Of a DNA stretch of 64,000 nucleotides, positions 26,040 to 35,048 are shown piece by piece. Position 1 is the first letter of the stretch. Every line of letters begins with the position of its first letter. The stretch spans positions 1 through 64,000 of the forward strand of contig CAJUQA010000012.1 in assembly GCA_910588375.1 (NCBI GenBank), written 5' to 3'. The notes beneath the pieces were generated by a model, which saw only the letters and a program-made list of their open reading frames with translations, did not search any database and was not told the origin of the DNA. Origin of the DNA: an uncultured Odoribacter sp. GTDB lineage: Bacteria > Bacteroidota > Bacteroidia > Bacteroidales > Marinifilaceae. Position numbers and translations under genes: made by a program.

Positions 26040-28265
26040 TTACGCCATTTTTCCTGTCTTCAGGCGCAGACTGTTCGTCACGACCGAAACCGAACTGAAA
26101 GCCATGGCTGCAGCCGCCACCATCGGATTCAGAAGAAAACCGCAACACGGATACAAAACACCCGCAGCTATCGGTATACCGATAACATTGTAAATAAAGG
26201 CCCAGAACAGATTCTGACGGATGGTTCTGACAGTACGGCGGGAAAGTCCCAAGGCTTTCGGTATGGCATTCAAATCGGAAGTAATCAGGGTAATCTTAGC
26301 CACATCCATAGCAATATCCGAACCTCTCCCCATCGCAATGCTGACATCCGCCTGTGCCAATGCCTGGGAATCGTTTATACCATCGCCTACCATCGCCACA
26401 ACTTCCCCTTCCGATTGCAGTTTTTTCACAAACTCAGCTTTGTCCGAGGGCATCACTTCCGCCCTGTATTCCTTCAAGCCTACCTGTTCTGCCACCGTAC
26501 GGGCTGTTATCTCATTATCTCCGGTAAGCATATATACTTTCATCCCCGCTTTCCGAAGCTTAGCAACCGCACAGGCAGAACTTTCCTTTATCCGGTCGGC
26601 AATCGCAATTACTGCCAGAATTTGTCCCGCTCCGGCAAAATAAACGACTGTATCTCCTTTCATCCTGTAAGCATCGGCTTTTTCCAACTGCTCCGGGGTA
26701 AAAGCAATGGCATTCTCGTCCATCAACCGCTTATTTCCTACCCAAAACTCCTGCCCTCCGACACTGCCTTTCACCCCCTGACCGGTAACACTCTCAAAAG
26801 TCCCGGACAAAGCACCTTTTATCCCCTCTCCCGACAAATAAGCAACCACCGCATCCGCCAACGGATGCTCCGATTTGTTTTCCAATGCCATCAATACGGA
26901 AGCCAATTTTCCCACATCCACTCCTTCCTTCCACACCATCCCCGTCACCACGGGACGTCCTTCGGTTATTGTTCCGGTTTTATCCAACACAACCGCCGTC
27001 GTCTTATACAACAACTCCAACCCTTCCGCATCCTTGATAAGTATGTTATGCTCTGTCCCTTTGCCAATTCCCACCATAATTGCCGTGGGAGTTGCCAAGC
27101 CCAACGCACAGGGGCAAGCGATAACCAATACCGTTACCGAAGTCAGCAAAGCATGAGTAAACGCCAGTTCTCCCCCCATTAACATCCAGACTATAAAAGT
27201 AAGCACAGCGATACCCATAACCACCGGAACAAAAATTCCGGCAATCTTATCCACCAAGCGTTGTACCGGCGCTTTACTTCCCTGCGCTTCCTGTACCATT
27301 TTTATAATATGCGCCAACACCGTTTCACTCCCCACGCGCTCTGCCACAAAACGGAAACTCCCTTTCTGGTTTATTGTCCCGGCATATACTTTTGTTCCAC
27401 TCACTTTTTCAACCGGCAGGGATTCTCCCGTGATCATGCTCTCATCCACATATGAAAGGCCTTCTTTAAGCACGCCGTCAACCGGAATACGTTCTCCGGG
27501 TTTCACCAACAAAACATCCCCGGTCTGTACCGCTTTCACCGGAATTTCGTGTTCACTTCCATCTTCCGCCACCCGTACCACCATCTTAGGCTGCAACCCT
27601 ATCAACTTACGAATGGCAGAAGAAGTGTTGTTTTTAGCCCTACTTTCCAGCAAACGTCCCAACAATATCAATGCAATAATCACGGACGACGCCTCATAAT
27701 ATACATGTGCCTCCAAACCTCGACTGGTCCAGTATTCCGGATAAAATGTATTGAACAAACTAAATAAAAAAGCGATTCCCGTACTCACCGCAACCAGCGT
27801 ATCCATATTCGCCCGTCCATGTTTCAATTGCTTCCAGGCATTAATAAAAAAACTCCTTCCAAACAGCAACAGCACCGGTAAGGTAAAAAACAACATAATC
27901 CAATCCCCGTAAGGCATGTGCATAAAAAACATTCCGATAATAAACACGGGCAAAGACAACAATATCGCTCCCAACGTATTCCGTTTCAACTGTCTGAACT
28001 CTTTCTGCTGTATATCCTCCACTCTGTTTTCATCCTCCTCATCAATCAACAAATCATACCCCGCAGCGCGTACCGCTGCCTGCAAATCTGCCGGTGTCAC
28101 TTCATCCGAATCATAATCCACCATAACTGTAGAAGCTGCAAAATTCACCCGGGCTTCCTTCACCCCTTTCTGACCTGCAACAGTATTTTCCACAGTACCG
28201 GCACACCCCGCACACATCATCCCCGTCACATAAAATATCTTTTTTTGTTCTGCATCCTTATTCAT
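26040..28265 (-). CDS. copA: Copper-translocating P1B-type ATPase
   Basis: The 741-residue protein has one N-terminal heavy-metal-associated domain (TGMMCAGCAGTVENTV), eight expected TMs, the TGES loop (MITGESLP), the ion-binding CPC motif in IACPCALGLATP, the phosphorylation site VVLDKTGTITEG, the SEHPLADAVV motif and MVGDGINDSQAL. The CPC motif with the CAGC domain points to Cu(I) export. It is an inner-membrane detoxification pump. Size and layout are normal. An exact -7 box lies 37 bp upstream. Confidence 0.93.
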   Translation of the reverse strand: MNKDAEQKKIFYVTGMMCAGCAGTVENTVAGQKGVKEARVNFAASTVMVDYDSDEVTPADLQAAVRAAGYDLLIDEEDENRVEDIQQKEFRQLKRNTLGAILLSLPVFIIGMFFMHMPYGDWIMLFFTLPVLLLFGRSFFINAWKQLKHGRANMDTLVAVSTGIAFLFSLFNTFYPEYWTSRGLEAHVYYEASSVIIALILLGRLLESRAKNNTSSAIRKLIGLQPKMVVRVAEDGSEHEIPVKAVQTGDVLLVKPGERIPVDGVLKEGLSYVDESMITGESLPVEKVSGTKVYAGTINQKGSFRFVAERVGSETVLAHIIKMVQEAQGSKAPVQRLVDKIAGIFVPVVMGIAVLTFIVWMLMGGELAFTHALLTSVTVLVIACPCALGLATPTAIMVGIGKGTEHNILIKDAEGLELLYKTTAVVLDKTGTITEGRPVVTGMVWKEGVDVGKLASVLMALENKSEHPLADAVVAYLSGEGIKGALSGTFESVTGQGVKGSVGGQEFWVGNKRLMDENAIAFTPEQLEKADAYRMKGDTVVYFAGAGQILAVIAIADRIKESSACAVAKLRKAGMKVYMLTGDNEITARTVAEQVGLKEYRAEVMPSDKAEFVKKLQSEGEVVAMVGDGINDSQALAQADVSIAMGRGSDIAMDVAKITLITSDLNAIPKALGLSRRTVRTIRQNLFWAFIYNVIGIPIAAGVLYPCCGFLLNPMVAAAAMAFSSVSVVTNSLRLKTGKMA

Positions 28266-28301
28266 AACTTTTCTCCATTAAAATTTCCCAATGCTTTCCC
28301 A

Positions 28302-28309
28302 CAAAATTA
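28302..28309 (-). promoter_or_regulatory. -7 element TAATTTTG of the copper ATPase gene
   Basis: On the minus strand this matches TAnnTTTG exactly, 37 bp upstream of the ATG at 28265. No recognisable copper-responsive operator was seen. Confidence 0.5.
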
Positions 28310-28340
28310 ATCAATTATTCTATACGTAAAAAGCTCTACT

Positions 28341-28370
28341 GTGATACCATTATGATACCATTTGTGATAC
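28341..28370. repeat. GTGATACCA repeats, left of tRNA-Arg
   Basis: Copies of (G)TGATACCA occur at 28341-28349, 28353-28360 and, truncated, 28364-28370. The same word recurs on the far side of the tRNA gene at 28707-28715 and 28729-28737. No gene overlaps. This pattern of short words on both sides of a tRNA gene could be a decayed integration end. Confidence 0.4.
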
Positions 28371-28431
28371 TTTACTCCACAATACACACTCCATCATAAA
28401 TAAATTTATACTCAAAATTCCAAAATAAAAG

Positions 28432-28462
28432 TTTGTATTCCTGCAAAAATCCCTTATATTTG
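28432..28462 (+). promoter_or_regulatory. Consensus promoter of tRNA-Arg
   Basis: TTTG at 28432-28435, a 19-nt gap, and TATATTTG at 28455-28462 make a textbook Bacteroidota primary-sigma promoter. The tRNA begins 23 nt further on. This is the best-matched promoter in the window. Confidence 0.85.
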
Positions 28463-28485
28463 CACCGCCAAACCGTAAAAGTGTC

Positions 28486-28562
28486 GGTCCAGTAGCTCAG
28501 CTGGATAGAGCAACGGCCTTCTAAGCCGTAGGTCGTGGGTTCGAATCCCGCCTGGATCACCA
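28486..28562 (+). tRNA. tRNA-Arg (anticodon UCU)
   Basis: A complete cloverleaf can be drawn. The acceptor is GGTCCAG with CTGGATC (one G-U), the D arm is in AGCTCAGCTGGATAGAGC, the anticodon loop is CCTTCTAAGC with TCT, and the T arm is GTGGGTTCGAATCCCGC. CCA is encoded at 28560-28562. It decodes AGA. It has its own promoter and terminator. Confidence 0.95.
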
Positions 28563-28594
28563 AAGCAACCCTCAAACAAGGTTGCTTTTCTTTT
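28563..28594 (+). terminator. Terminator of tRNA-Arg
   Basis: The stem AAGCAACC (28563-28570) with GGTTGCTT (28580-28587) and a T-rich tail directly follow the tRNA CCA end. Confidence 0.75.
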
Positions 28595-28666
28595 ATATTC
28601 AGCACATAATACTGATTATCTTACTACTTACATACACAACAAGGATTTTTCCAAGCGGTTATTTTG

Positions 28667-28737
28667 TCTCATATTGTATCAAAATTGTCTCATCATTTAT
28701 ATTTTTGTGATACCAATGGTACCCCAATGTGATACCA
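28667..28737. repeat. Short repeats right of tRNA-Arg
   Basis: The stretch holds two TTGTCTCAT-type words (near 28665-28672 and 28685-28692), a GTATC, and two GTGATACCA copies (28707-28715, 28729-28737). Two small overlapping ORFs (28674-28913 plus, 28697-28888 minus) have no recognisable homology and I do not call them. From 28738 to 28907 I see nothing else. Confidence 0.4.
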
Positions 28738-28907
28738 AATTTGAATCACGAAATCTCCTACGACCCGCATTATTTATGACCGGAATAGGCAAGCAAAACC
28801 CCAAAAGGACATCTCCACTGGAACATACTTTATGTTCCGGCAAAAAACAGACAGACAAAAACCATTTGGAATTACCGCCAATCTCCAAAATAGAAATGGT
28901 TAAAGTT

Positions 28908-29939
28908 TTATAGCTTTGGAGTATTATATTCTCTTAAATCCCGTTCGAGTTCTTTTAAACTTTCTATCTTTTCAGCTCTTCGCTGTTCTGTTTTGTATTC
29001 TGCGTAAGCCTCCCTTGCTTTCCTTTCAGCCAACTCTTTACTTATATGACCATTCCCTGATAGCAATTCTTTCCTATTCATACGAAGAATCATATCAAGA
29101 GCTTCAATCCAATCCTTCTGAAACATTCTTTGATGTGCTCGAGCCTGTGTCTCCGCAAAAGCGAGATACTGCTCTACAATAAGTTTTAACGTATTCAGTT
29201 CATCCTCATTCAGATAATTTTTTCCGACAAGAATATCGGTCGATTTAACCAGCCCTTGCACCTGGGTTGAAGTAAGCCCCATTTGAGGCAGGCTTGCATT
29301 TGCACGATAGTATATCAATTCAGCGGCAGTCTGTTTGCTCACTGCCCACAACAACTTATTCTGTACCTTTTTAAAAAAATTTATCGTCTTCTCGTCCCTT
29401 GGGTCATAGTCTTCGCTCAATTTGTAGATATCTTTTATCTGTTGATAAAAAACTTTTTCCGATATCCTAATCTCCCTGATCCTCTCCAAAAGCTCACGGA
29501 AATGACTTATTCCGTTACCTCGTTTCATTCGTTCATCATCAAGAGCAAATCCTTTTACCATATATTCACGCAAAACAGTGGTCGCCCAAATACGAAAAGA
29601 AGTGGCTCTCTTACTATTAATTCGATAACCGACAGCAATAATCGCATCAAGATTATAAAAGTTTACTTGTCTCGACTGAGTCCTACCTTCAAGAGCGCCA
29701 TGGCCAGTGGTTATTTCCATTTTGGAAACAACCACATCCTCGGAGAGTTCGCTTTCTGCAAAAATGTTTTTAAGATGCTTATTTATTGCCGGTACTCCTA
29801 CTCCAAACAATTCCGACAACCCTTTCTGATTTAGCCAAATCGTTTCATTCACTGCATCTACCTGTACACGAACATCACCATCTTCCGTATTGAAAATGAC
29901 AATATCCCCGAGATTATGCAATTTGTTTTCTTCTACCAT
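28908..29939 (-). CDS. rhuM: RhuM family protein
   Basis: The 343-residue protein matches the RhuM/KilA-like family: IVIFNTEDGDVRVQVDAVNETIW with WLNQKGLSELFGV, INKHLKNIF, VNFYNLDAIIAVGYRINSKR, and FRIWATTVLREYMVKGFALD. A second half (about 190-343) is helical with charged repeats at the end. The N-terminal part looks like a phage-type DNA-binding domain. RhuM genes lie on pathogenicity islands, phages and defence islands; their function is not established. Here it is alone, 346 bp from tRNA-Arg, with its own promoter. Confidence 0.87.
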   Translation of the reverse strand: MVEENKLHNLGDIVIFNTEDGDVRVQVDAVNETIWLNQKGLSELFGVGVPAINKHLKNIFAESELSEDVVVSKMEITTGHGALEGRTQSRQVNFYNLDAIIAVGYRINSKRATSFRIWATTVLREYMVKGFALDDERMKRGNGISHFRELLERIREIRISEKVFYQQIKDIYKLSEDYDPRDEKTINFFKKVQNKLLWAVSKQTAAELIYYRANASLPQMGLTSTQVQGLVKSTDILVGKNYLNEDELNTLKLIVEQYLAFAETQARAHQRMFQKDWIEALDMILRMNRKELLSGNGHISKELAERKAREAYAEYKTEQRRAEKIESLKELERDLREYNTPKL

Positions 29940-29963
29940 AATTAAAAACTTTAACTATGAGAA

Positions 29964-29971
29964 CAAAGATA
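29964..29971 (-). promoter_or_regulatory. -7 element TATCTTTG of rhuM
   Basis: An exact TAnnTTTG match on the minus strand, 25 bp upstream of the ATG at 29939. Confidence 0.5.
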
Positions 29972-30125
29972 CGAATTTTCGGTAATTCCAATATTTTAAA
30001 GAACGATGGAAACACCTGCCTTTATAGAATGTCAGCGGAGTGCGTTGCGAATTGTCCGGCACGTTCAATTAGTAGGGCTCCCCTCTTGTGATTTGTAAAA
30101 TACAGGCGAATAAATAACTATTTTC

Positions 30126-30154
30126 AGCATACCAGGGGTCTGGTATGCTTTTTC
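30126..30154 (+). terminator. Strong plus-strand terminator with no gene upstream
   Basis: AGCATACCAG (30126-30135) pairs perfectly with CTGGTATGCT (30140-30149) around a GGGT loop and is followed by TTTTT. From 29972 to 30125 there is no plus-strand ORF or recognisable RNA, so the terminator has no visible client. The rest of this gap (30155-30315) is AT-rich and leads into the exported caspase operon; a weak AATATTTG at 30248-30255 may be its -7 box. Confidence 0.8.
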
Positions 30155-30315
30155 TTTCCCTTTTTTGCACTCCTTAATTTCCTTAACTTATTTTAACACA
30201 AAAAAAAAAAATTAAGATTATTGTCTTTTAATTTGTAAATTCAAAAGAATATTTGTGCCTGTCTGTCAGATAAGAGATTGATAATATTAACAAACCTTCA
30301 TAAATAAAGTATTTA

Positions 30316-32388
30316 ATGACAAGATTATTTCATTATTGCAAACTGTTATTGATTACAAGCCTGTTTGCGCTTTTAGCTGTGCCTTTGTCGGCGCAAAGTA
30401 AAAAAAACGATTACCATTTTCCCCAGAAGCAGACACCCGTCGGATTGGTTCCCTGCGGTAAGGTAGTGGTATTCGGTTACAATGAAAAGAGCGTATATGC
30501 TCCCCGTGCCAATGAGTTGTCTACGTTTAACGGCAAGATTCTCAATGTGAAATTCAATCCGACGGGTTCCACTTATATTGTGGTGAATGCCGGCAAGAAG
30601 ACTTCCGAGGCAAGTGTGTTGAATTTTAATGGCGAGAGCCATAAGTTCAATGCCAAGAAGATGGGAACACCGCTGGCCGCGGCTTATACCGCCGATGCCC
30701 GCAAACTGTTGTTGGCAACGAACCGGGGCATCGTGGTGATGAGCGCGATGAATTTCCAGCCGCTTGATACGATACCCGCCCCTTTCACGGTGACGGATAT
30801 GAAAATGAGCGATAACAGTTATTATCTTCTCCTTCGCAACGACCATCAAGTGGCGGTATATAATTTCGAGGAGAAAAAAATCCGTAAGAAATGGAAGTTT
30901 GACGAGAAAGTGACCAAAGCCGATTTCTCGAATGATAACAGTGAATTTGCGATTCTTACCGATGACGGTGTGTTGTCGATATATGATACGCGTTCTTTCC
31001 TCATAAAGAAGAATATCGAGGGATTGGGACAAGGGTTATCTTTCAGTTATAATTACGACGGTAAATATATTGCCGTAGCCACCGCTCCCAATTTGATTGT
31101 GCTTGTCAATTTGCTGGATGATACCGACCGCGAACACGTGGAGGTGCCGGCAGGCGGGGTGTCTGTCGTGGAGTTTCTCATCGACAGCCAGCAGTCTCAA
31201 ATGCTTGCCTATAATGCGACGAAGAGCATCAATGTAAAACGTCTGACCTCGCTGGTTCCATATTATAATAAGTTGATTGCCGACGGGGCTGACGAGTTGA
31301 TGCAGGAATGGCTCAAGATGATGCCGGGGGAAACGATGGAGCAATACCGCGCCCGTGTGAATGATGAGTCGCGAGCCAAACAACGCCGTTTGTTTGAGGA
31401 TAAGATTGCCACCGATTTGGCGGGTGATTTGGCTTCCATGTCCAAGATTTCACTGGGCAAGTATGACCGTTCCAACCAGATGTTGGCGTTGGAGTTTGAC
31501 AATATGCCTTCTATTTTCCTTCCCGTGCCTGAAAATGCGGTGGGTGCTTTCAAAAATACGGATGATATTTCGATTGAGGATGCCCAGTACGGCGTGTTGC
31601 CCAATGACAATTTCGAGCTTATTTATGCCAAGTTCCACAATAAAGCGAATAATGAGACTTATATTTATAATAATCTTGACCGTGTTCCTTTGAATTTCGA
31701 GCAGAGCGACGATAATATGGTGTCTCTGGAAATTCTCCAGCAACAGCAGATGGAGGAGTTGAAGCTGCAGGAGCTTAAGAAGAAGGTGGTAGAGGAAGCC
31801 AAGTCGCGGAATGTGATTTCGGACCATACCAATATTACCGTTGATTCACGCATTGAGAGCGCGTATGATGCCAACGGCAAGAAGATTCTCAATTATAAGG
31901 TGAAGTTTTCGTACGAAGTGGAGGCCGGCTTTTCCGTGCAGGAAGATTTCGGTCCGGGCAAGTACCAAGTGGATGAATCGGGAGCAGCCAAATCGATGCT
32001 TACGCTCGTGAAGCAGGCTTTTGAAGGCGACTTTAAGCAGTATATCGAGGCCGGCAAGAAGCTTTCCGTGAGTATTTCGGGTATGGCGGACGCCACTCCT
32101 ATCCGCAATAAGATTGCTTATAACGGGGTCTACGGTAATTTTGAAAATGAACCTGTTCATCAGAACGGCCAATTGGCAGCCATTAGTGTCAATCAAAAGG
32201 AGGGCATCCAGAGGAACGAACAATTGGCGTTTTTACGCGCTTACGGCGTAAAGGATTATCTGGAACGGAATGTGAACGGATTGGCAGAGATGAACAGAAA
32301 TTATACTTACAGTATTGCGGTTGCCGAAGGCAAGGGAAGCGAGTTCCGCCGCATTATAGCAGAGTTTACGTTTGTGGATGCTTTTTGA
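30316..32388 (+). CDS. Exported beta-propeller protein with OmpA-like C-terminus
   Basis: The 690-residue protein has a signal peptide (cleavage near LSAQS). Residues about 35-330 read as a WD40-type beta-propeller of short strand-turn units (FNPTGSTYIVVNAG, DNSEFAILTDDGVLSIYD, YDGKYIAVATAPNLIVLVN). A Gln/Glu/Lys-rich coiled coil follows (about 470-500). The tail (about 520-690) has ISGMADATPIR and NEQLAFLRAYGVKDYLERNV, which resemble an OmpA-like peptidoglycan-binding domain. It may scaffold the operon's other exported products at the cell wall. It is the first of five genes spaced 6-32 bp apart. Confidence 0.72.
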   Translation: MTRLFHYCKLLLITSLFALLAVPLSAQSKKNDYHFPQKQTPVGLVPCGKVVVFGYNEKSVYAPRANELSTFNGKILNVKFNPTGSTYIVVNAGKKTSEASVLNFNGESHKFNAKKMGTPLAAAYTADARKLLLATNRGIVVMSAMNFQPLDTIPAPFTVTDMKMSDNSYYLLLRNDHQVAVYNFEEKKIRKKWKFDEKVTKADFSNDNSEFAILTDDGVLSIYDTRSFLIKKNIEGLGQGLSFSYNYDGKYIAVATAPNLIVLVNLLDDTDREHVEVPAGGVSVVEFLIDSQQSQMLAYNATKSINVKRLTSLVPYYNKLIADGADELMQEWLKMMPGETMEQYRARVNDESRAKQRRLFEDKIATDLAGDLASMSKISLGKYDRSNQMLALEFDNMPSIFLPVPENAVGAFKNTDDISIEDAQYGVLPNDNFELIYAKFHNKANNETYIYNNLDRVPLNFEQSDDNMVSLEILQQQQMEELKLQELKKKVVEEAKSRNVISDHTNITVDSRIESAYDANGKKILNYKVKFSYEVEAGFSVQEDFGPGKYQVDESGAAKSMLTLVKQAFEGDFKQYIEAGKKLSVSISGMADATPIRNKIAYNGVYGNFENEPVHQNGQLAAISVNQKEGIQRNEQLAFLRAYGVKDYLERNVNGLAEMNRNYTYSIAVAEGKGSEFRRIIAEFTFVDAF

Positions 32389-32420
32389 TGTATGTTCTTT
32401 GAATATATAATTTTTCATCT

Positions 32421-35027
32421 ATGCTAAAGTTTTTGATAACTATACTTTTTTTGATATCAGCGGCTGTGATGTCGATGGGCTCGACGTCGCAGCAGACTGT
32501 TGTGGACACGTTGTCGGCAGCCGACACGCCGGAGGATTCGCTGGAAGTTTCAAGGGATTCGCTTATACTGGCGAATGCCGACGAAAGTTACCGGCAGTTG
32601 CAATTGCTGAGAGTGGAAGACGCTCCGGAATCCGATTTGTATCCGCTGGTGTACCAATGTTATACGGATAATGTCGCCGCACTGGCAATTACAGAGGAGG
32701 GGTCGCACGAATACCAGAAGTGCAAGAGTGTATTACGTGATCTTAACCGTTATCTGGAAGCGGGCGCTTTTTATTATTCGGCGCAAAATAATTCGGGAAG
32801 CCTCATCAAGTTTGCGAGGGCTTATATCGATATTCACCTGATGCCGGAATTTAAGGGGGAGTCTCTTCCCCGTGACCCGAATTCTTTCCCGTCCCTTGTC
32901 TATATCGCGGCCTCGGGCGCATATAACGGTCAGGATTTCAACCGGGCGATTGAGTATTTCAAGCTGTTTTTTACCGTGGGGGGTGATGAGAATCTGCGGG
33001 AAAAGGTGTATATGTATATGGGGCAGGCTTGCCTGAAGACGGGTAATTACGCTTTGGCCATCAATACGATGGCTACTGCCATGAAGCTGTATCCGGAGAA
33101 TTATCATCTGATTTCTTTCGGCATTAAGGCTTGTATTGACGGAGGGCATGCGGAGAGTTTGCAGGAGTTTCTCGATAAAGCTTTTGCCATGAAACCCGAT
33201 GATGAACAGTTGTTGAATATACAAGCCAAGCTGTATGAGGATGAACAGGAGTATCTGAAGGCTCTGGAGATTTACCGCAAGCTGGACGAGATGAAACCCA
33301 ATACGCTGAGCGTAGCGCAGCATACGGCTTTATGTTATTATAACCTGGGCGTGGGGTATTTCAACAATGCCATTATGGAGGCGGATTCGAAGGTGACGAA
33401 AAGACTGAAACGCCAGTCAAACGATTATTTCTCCTCCGCGATAGAAAAGCTGGAGGAGGTGGTGGCGAATGACCCGATGTCGGAAAAGTATCTCAAAGCT
33501 CTTGCGGTTTCTTACGGCTGTCTTGACGAGCAGGAAAAGTTCGAGGAGCTTAATGCCCGGATTGCAGCGTTGGGGAAAGAACCTGTGTCGTCGTTCAATA
33601 TGCCTCCCCTTGTTTCGTATAATGAATCGAATACGGTCAATTACCAGCGGTCGGGAAATGCCCTGACAGCTTCCGCGGGAAATGACGCCCCGGTGTATTC
33701 CGTATATGCAAAAGAGTTTGTGGAGAAGAAGCTGGCGGAATGGACGCGCAAGGGGGAGTTTGAGAAACTGGACGATTATACCGCCCGTGTCAATGATGTG
33801 ACGATACGTTCGGAATATAATAAGGCATGCCGCGAGGCGCAGGATGAGTATCTGAAACTGTATGCCTCCAAGTTGCGCCTGAATGATTTGACGCTCAAAC
33901 CTTATGATGCAGGGAATGAAGTGTATCTTATCGAGTCGTCTTATGGACCGATATACCTCAAAGTGCCTCTGAAGGATAATGAAGCCGAACTTTTCAAAGC
34001 CAATTGGGCGGGTATTCATTTCAAGGCGCCCCAGTATTATATAGCGAATGACGAGGTGCGTGTTGCCTCTATTACGTTTGTGGCGCCGTACGGAAAGAGT
34101 TATGCCTATAATACGACCGATAAGCTGGCTTATGAGTTGCCGAAGGTGAATGTGGATTTTGAAGCGATACTCCATGCGGCTAACGATGATTATGCGGAAA
34201 GTACGACAACCGCTTCTCACAATGAGGTGAAGATTACCCGCCTGTCGGATGTGGACGAGAATATTCCGGTTGCCAATAAGGCTTCCCGGCGTACGATAGC
34301 CCTCATTATATCCAATGAGAATTATTCCAATGTGTCGAAGGTGGAATCGGCGCTGCATGACGGGGAGACGTTCGCCAAGTATTGTCAGCAGACTCTCGGT
34401 ATTCCCCAGGAGAATATCCGCCGCTTTAATGATGCGACCCTCGGCTCTATGCTCCGTGCGATAACGCAGGTGAAAAATGCTGCCAAGGCGCTTGACGGCG
34501 ATTGTGATTTGATTGTGTATTACGCCGGTCACGGTATGCCGGATGAGAAGACGAAAGATGCCTATCTGCTTCCGGTGGACGGCGACCCGCTTACGTCAGA
34601 GAGTTGTTTTTCACTCAACCGTTTTTACGATGAGTTAGGTGCCGTGAGTAACGGGGCTGTCATGGTTTTCCTTGACGCCTGTTTCAGCGGGGCACAACGA
34701 GACGGGAGTATGCTTTCCGAGGCCCGCGGGGTGGTCATGAAGCCGAAGGAGACGAATCCGCGCGGCAATATGTTTGTACTCAGCGCCACTTCCGGCCAGG
34801 AGACGGCTTTACCGTACCGAGAGAAGAATCACGGCCTTTTTACTTATTATTTGTTGAAAAAATTGCAGGATAGTAAAGGAGACGTGACGTTGAAGGAACT
34901 TAGCGAAGAGGTAGGCCGCAATGTGCGCCGCCAGTCTACGTTAATCAACAACAAGCCTCAGACGCCACAAGTGTCTACTTCGGGCAATATGTCCGATGTG
35001 TGGCAGAAGAAAAAATTACGCAACTAA
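32421..35027 (+). CDS. Exported TPR protein with caspase-like (C14) protease domain
   Basis: The 868-residue protein has a signal peptide (cleavage near MSMGST), tetratricopeptide repeats over about 140-380 (ALAINTMATAMKLYPENYH, KALEIYRKLDEMKPN), a middle domain of unknown type (about 420-600), and a C-terminal caspase domain from about 625. The catalytic dyad is intact: His704 in VYYAGHGMP and Cys754 in FLDACFSGAQ. It is probably a cysteine endopeptidase of the periplasm or surface. Most prokaryotic caspase homologs described in immunity are cytoplasmic, so the signal peptide matters. The gene starts 32 bp after the propeller gene. Confidence 0.85.
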   Translation: MLKFLITILFLISAAVMSMGSTSQQTVVDTLSAADTPEDSLEVSRDSLILANADESYRQLQLLRVEDAPESDLYPLVYQCYTDNVAALAITEEGSHEYQKCKSVLRDLNRYLEAGAFYYSAQNNSGSLIKFARAYIDIHLMPEFKGESLPRDPNSFPSLVYIAASGAYNGQDFNRAIEYFKLFFTVGGDENLREKVYMYMGQACLKTGNYALAINTMATAMKLYPENYHLISFGIKACIDGGHAESLQEFLDKAFAMKPDDEQLLNIQAKLYEDEQEYLKALEIYRKLDEMKPNTLSVAQHTALCYYNLGVGYFNNAIMEADSKVTKRLKRQSNDYFSSAIEKLEEVVANDPMSEKYLKALAVSYGCLDEQEKFEELNARIAALGKEPVSSFNMPPLVSYNESNTVNYQRSGNALTASAGNDAPVYSVYAKEFVEKKLAEWTRKGEFEKLDDYTARVNDVTIRSEYNKACREAQDEYLKLYASKLRLNDLTLKPYDAGNEVYLIESSYGPIYLKVPLKDNEAELFKANWAGIHFKAPQYYIANDEVRVASITFVAPYGKSYAYNTTDKLAYELPKVNVDFEAILHAANDDYAESTTTASHNEVKITRLSDVDENIPVANKASRRTIALIISNENYSNVSKVESALHDGETFAKYCQQTLGIPQENIRRFNDATLGSMLRAITQVKNAAKALDGDCDLIVYYAGHGMPDEKTKDAYLLPVDGDPLTSESCFSLNRFYDELGAVSNGAVMVFLDACFSGAQRDGSMLSEARGVVMKPKETNPRGNMFVLSATSGQETALPYREKNHGLFTYYLLKKLQDSKGDVTLKELSEEVGRNVRRQSTLINNKPQTPQVSTSGNMSDVWQKKKLRN

Positions 35028-35048
35028 TGTTATAATATTATTTGAAAT

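Noticed and set aside
28674..28913. Two overlapping small ORFs between tRNA-Arg and rhuM
   Set aside because: They lie over short repeats, one on each strand, with no recognisable homology; I cannot support either as a gene or as an integrase remnant.
28486..30154. Intact mobile island at tRNA-Arg
   Set aside because: There is no integrase, no transfer gene and no duplicated tRNA 3' end to the right; only a possible relic is left.
33417..34532. Minus-strand ORF of 371 codons
   Set aside because: It is antisense to the TPR-caspase gene and lacks any domain signal; a shadow caused by the biased codon use there.
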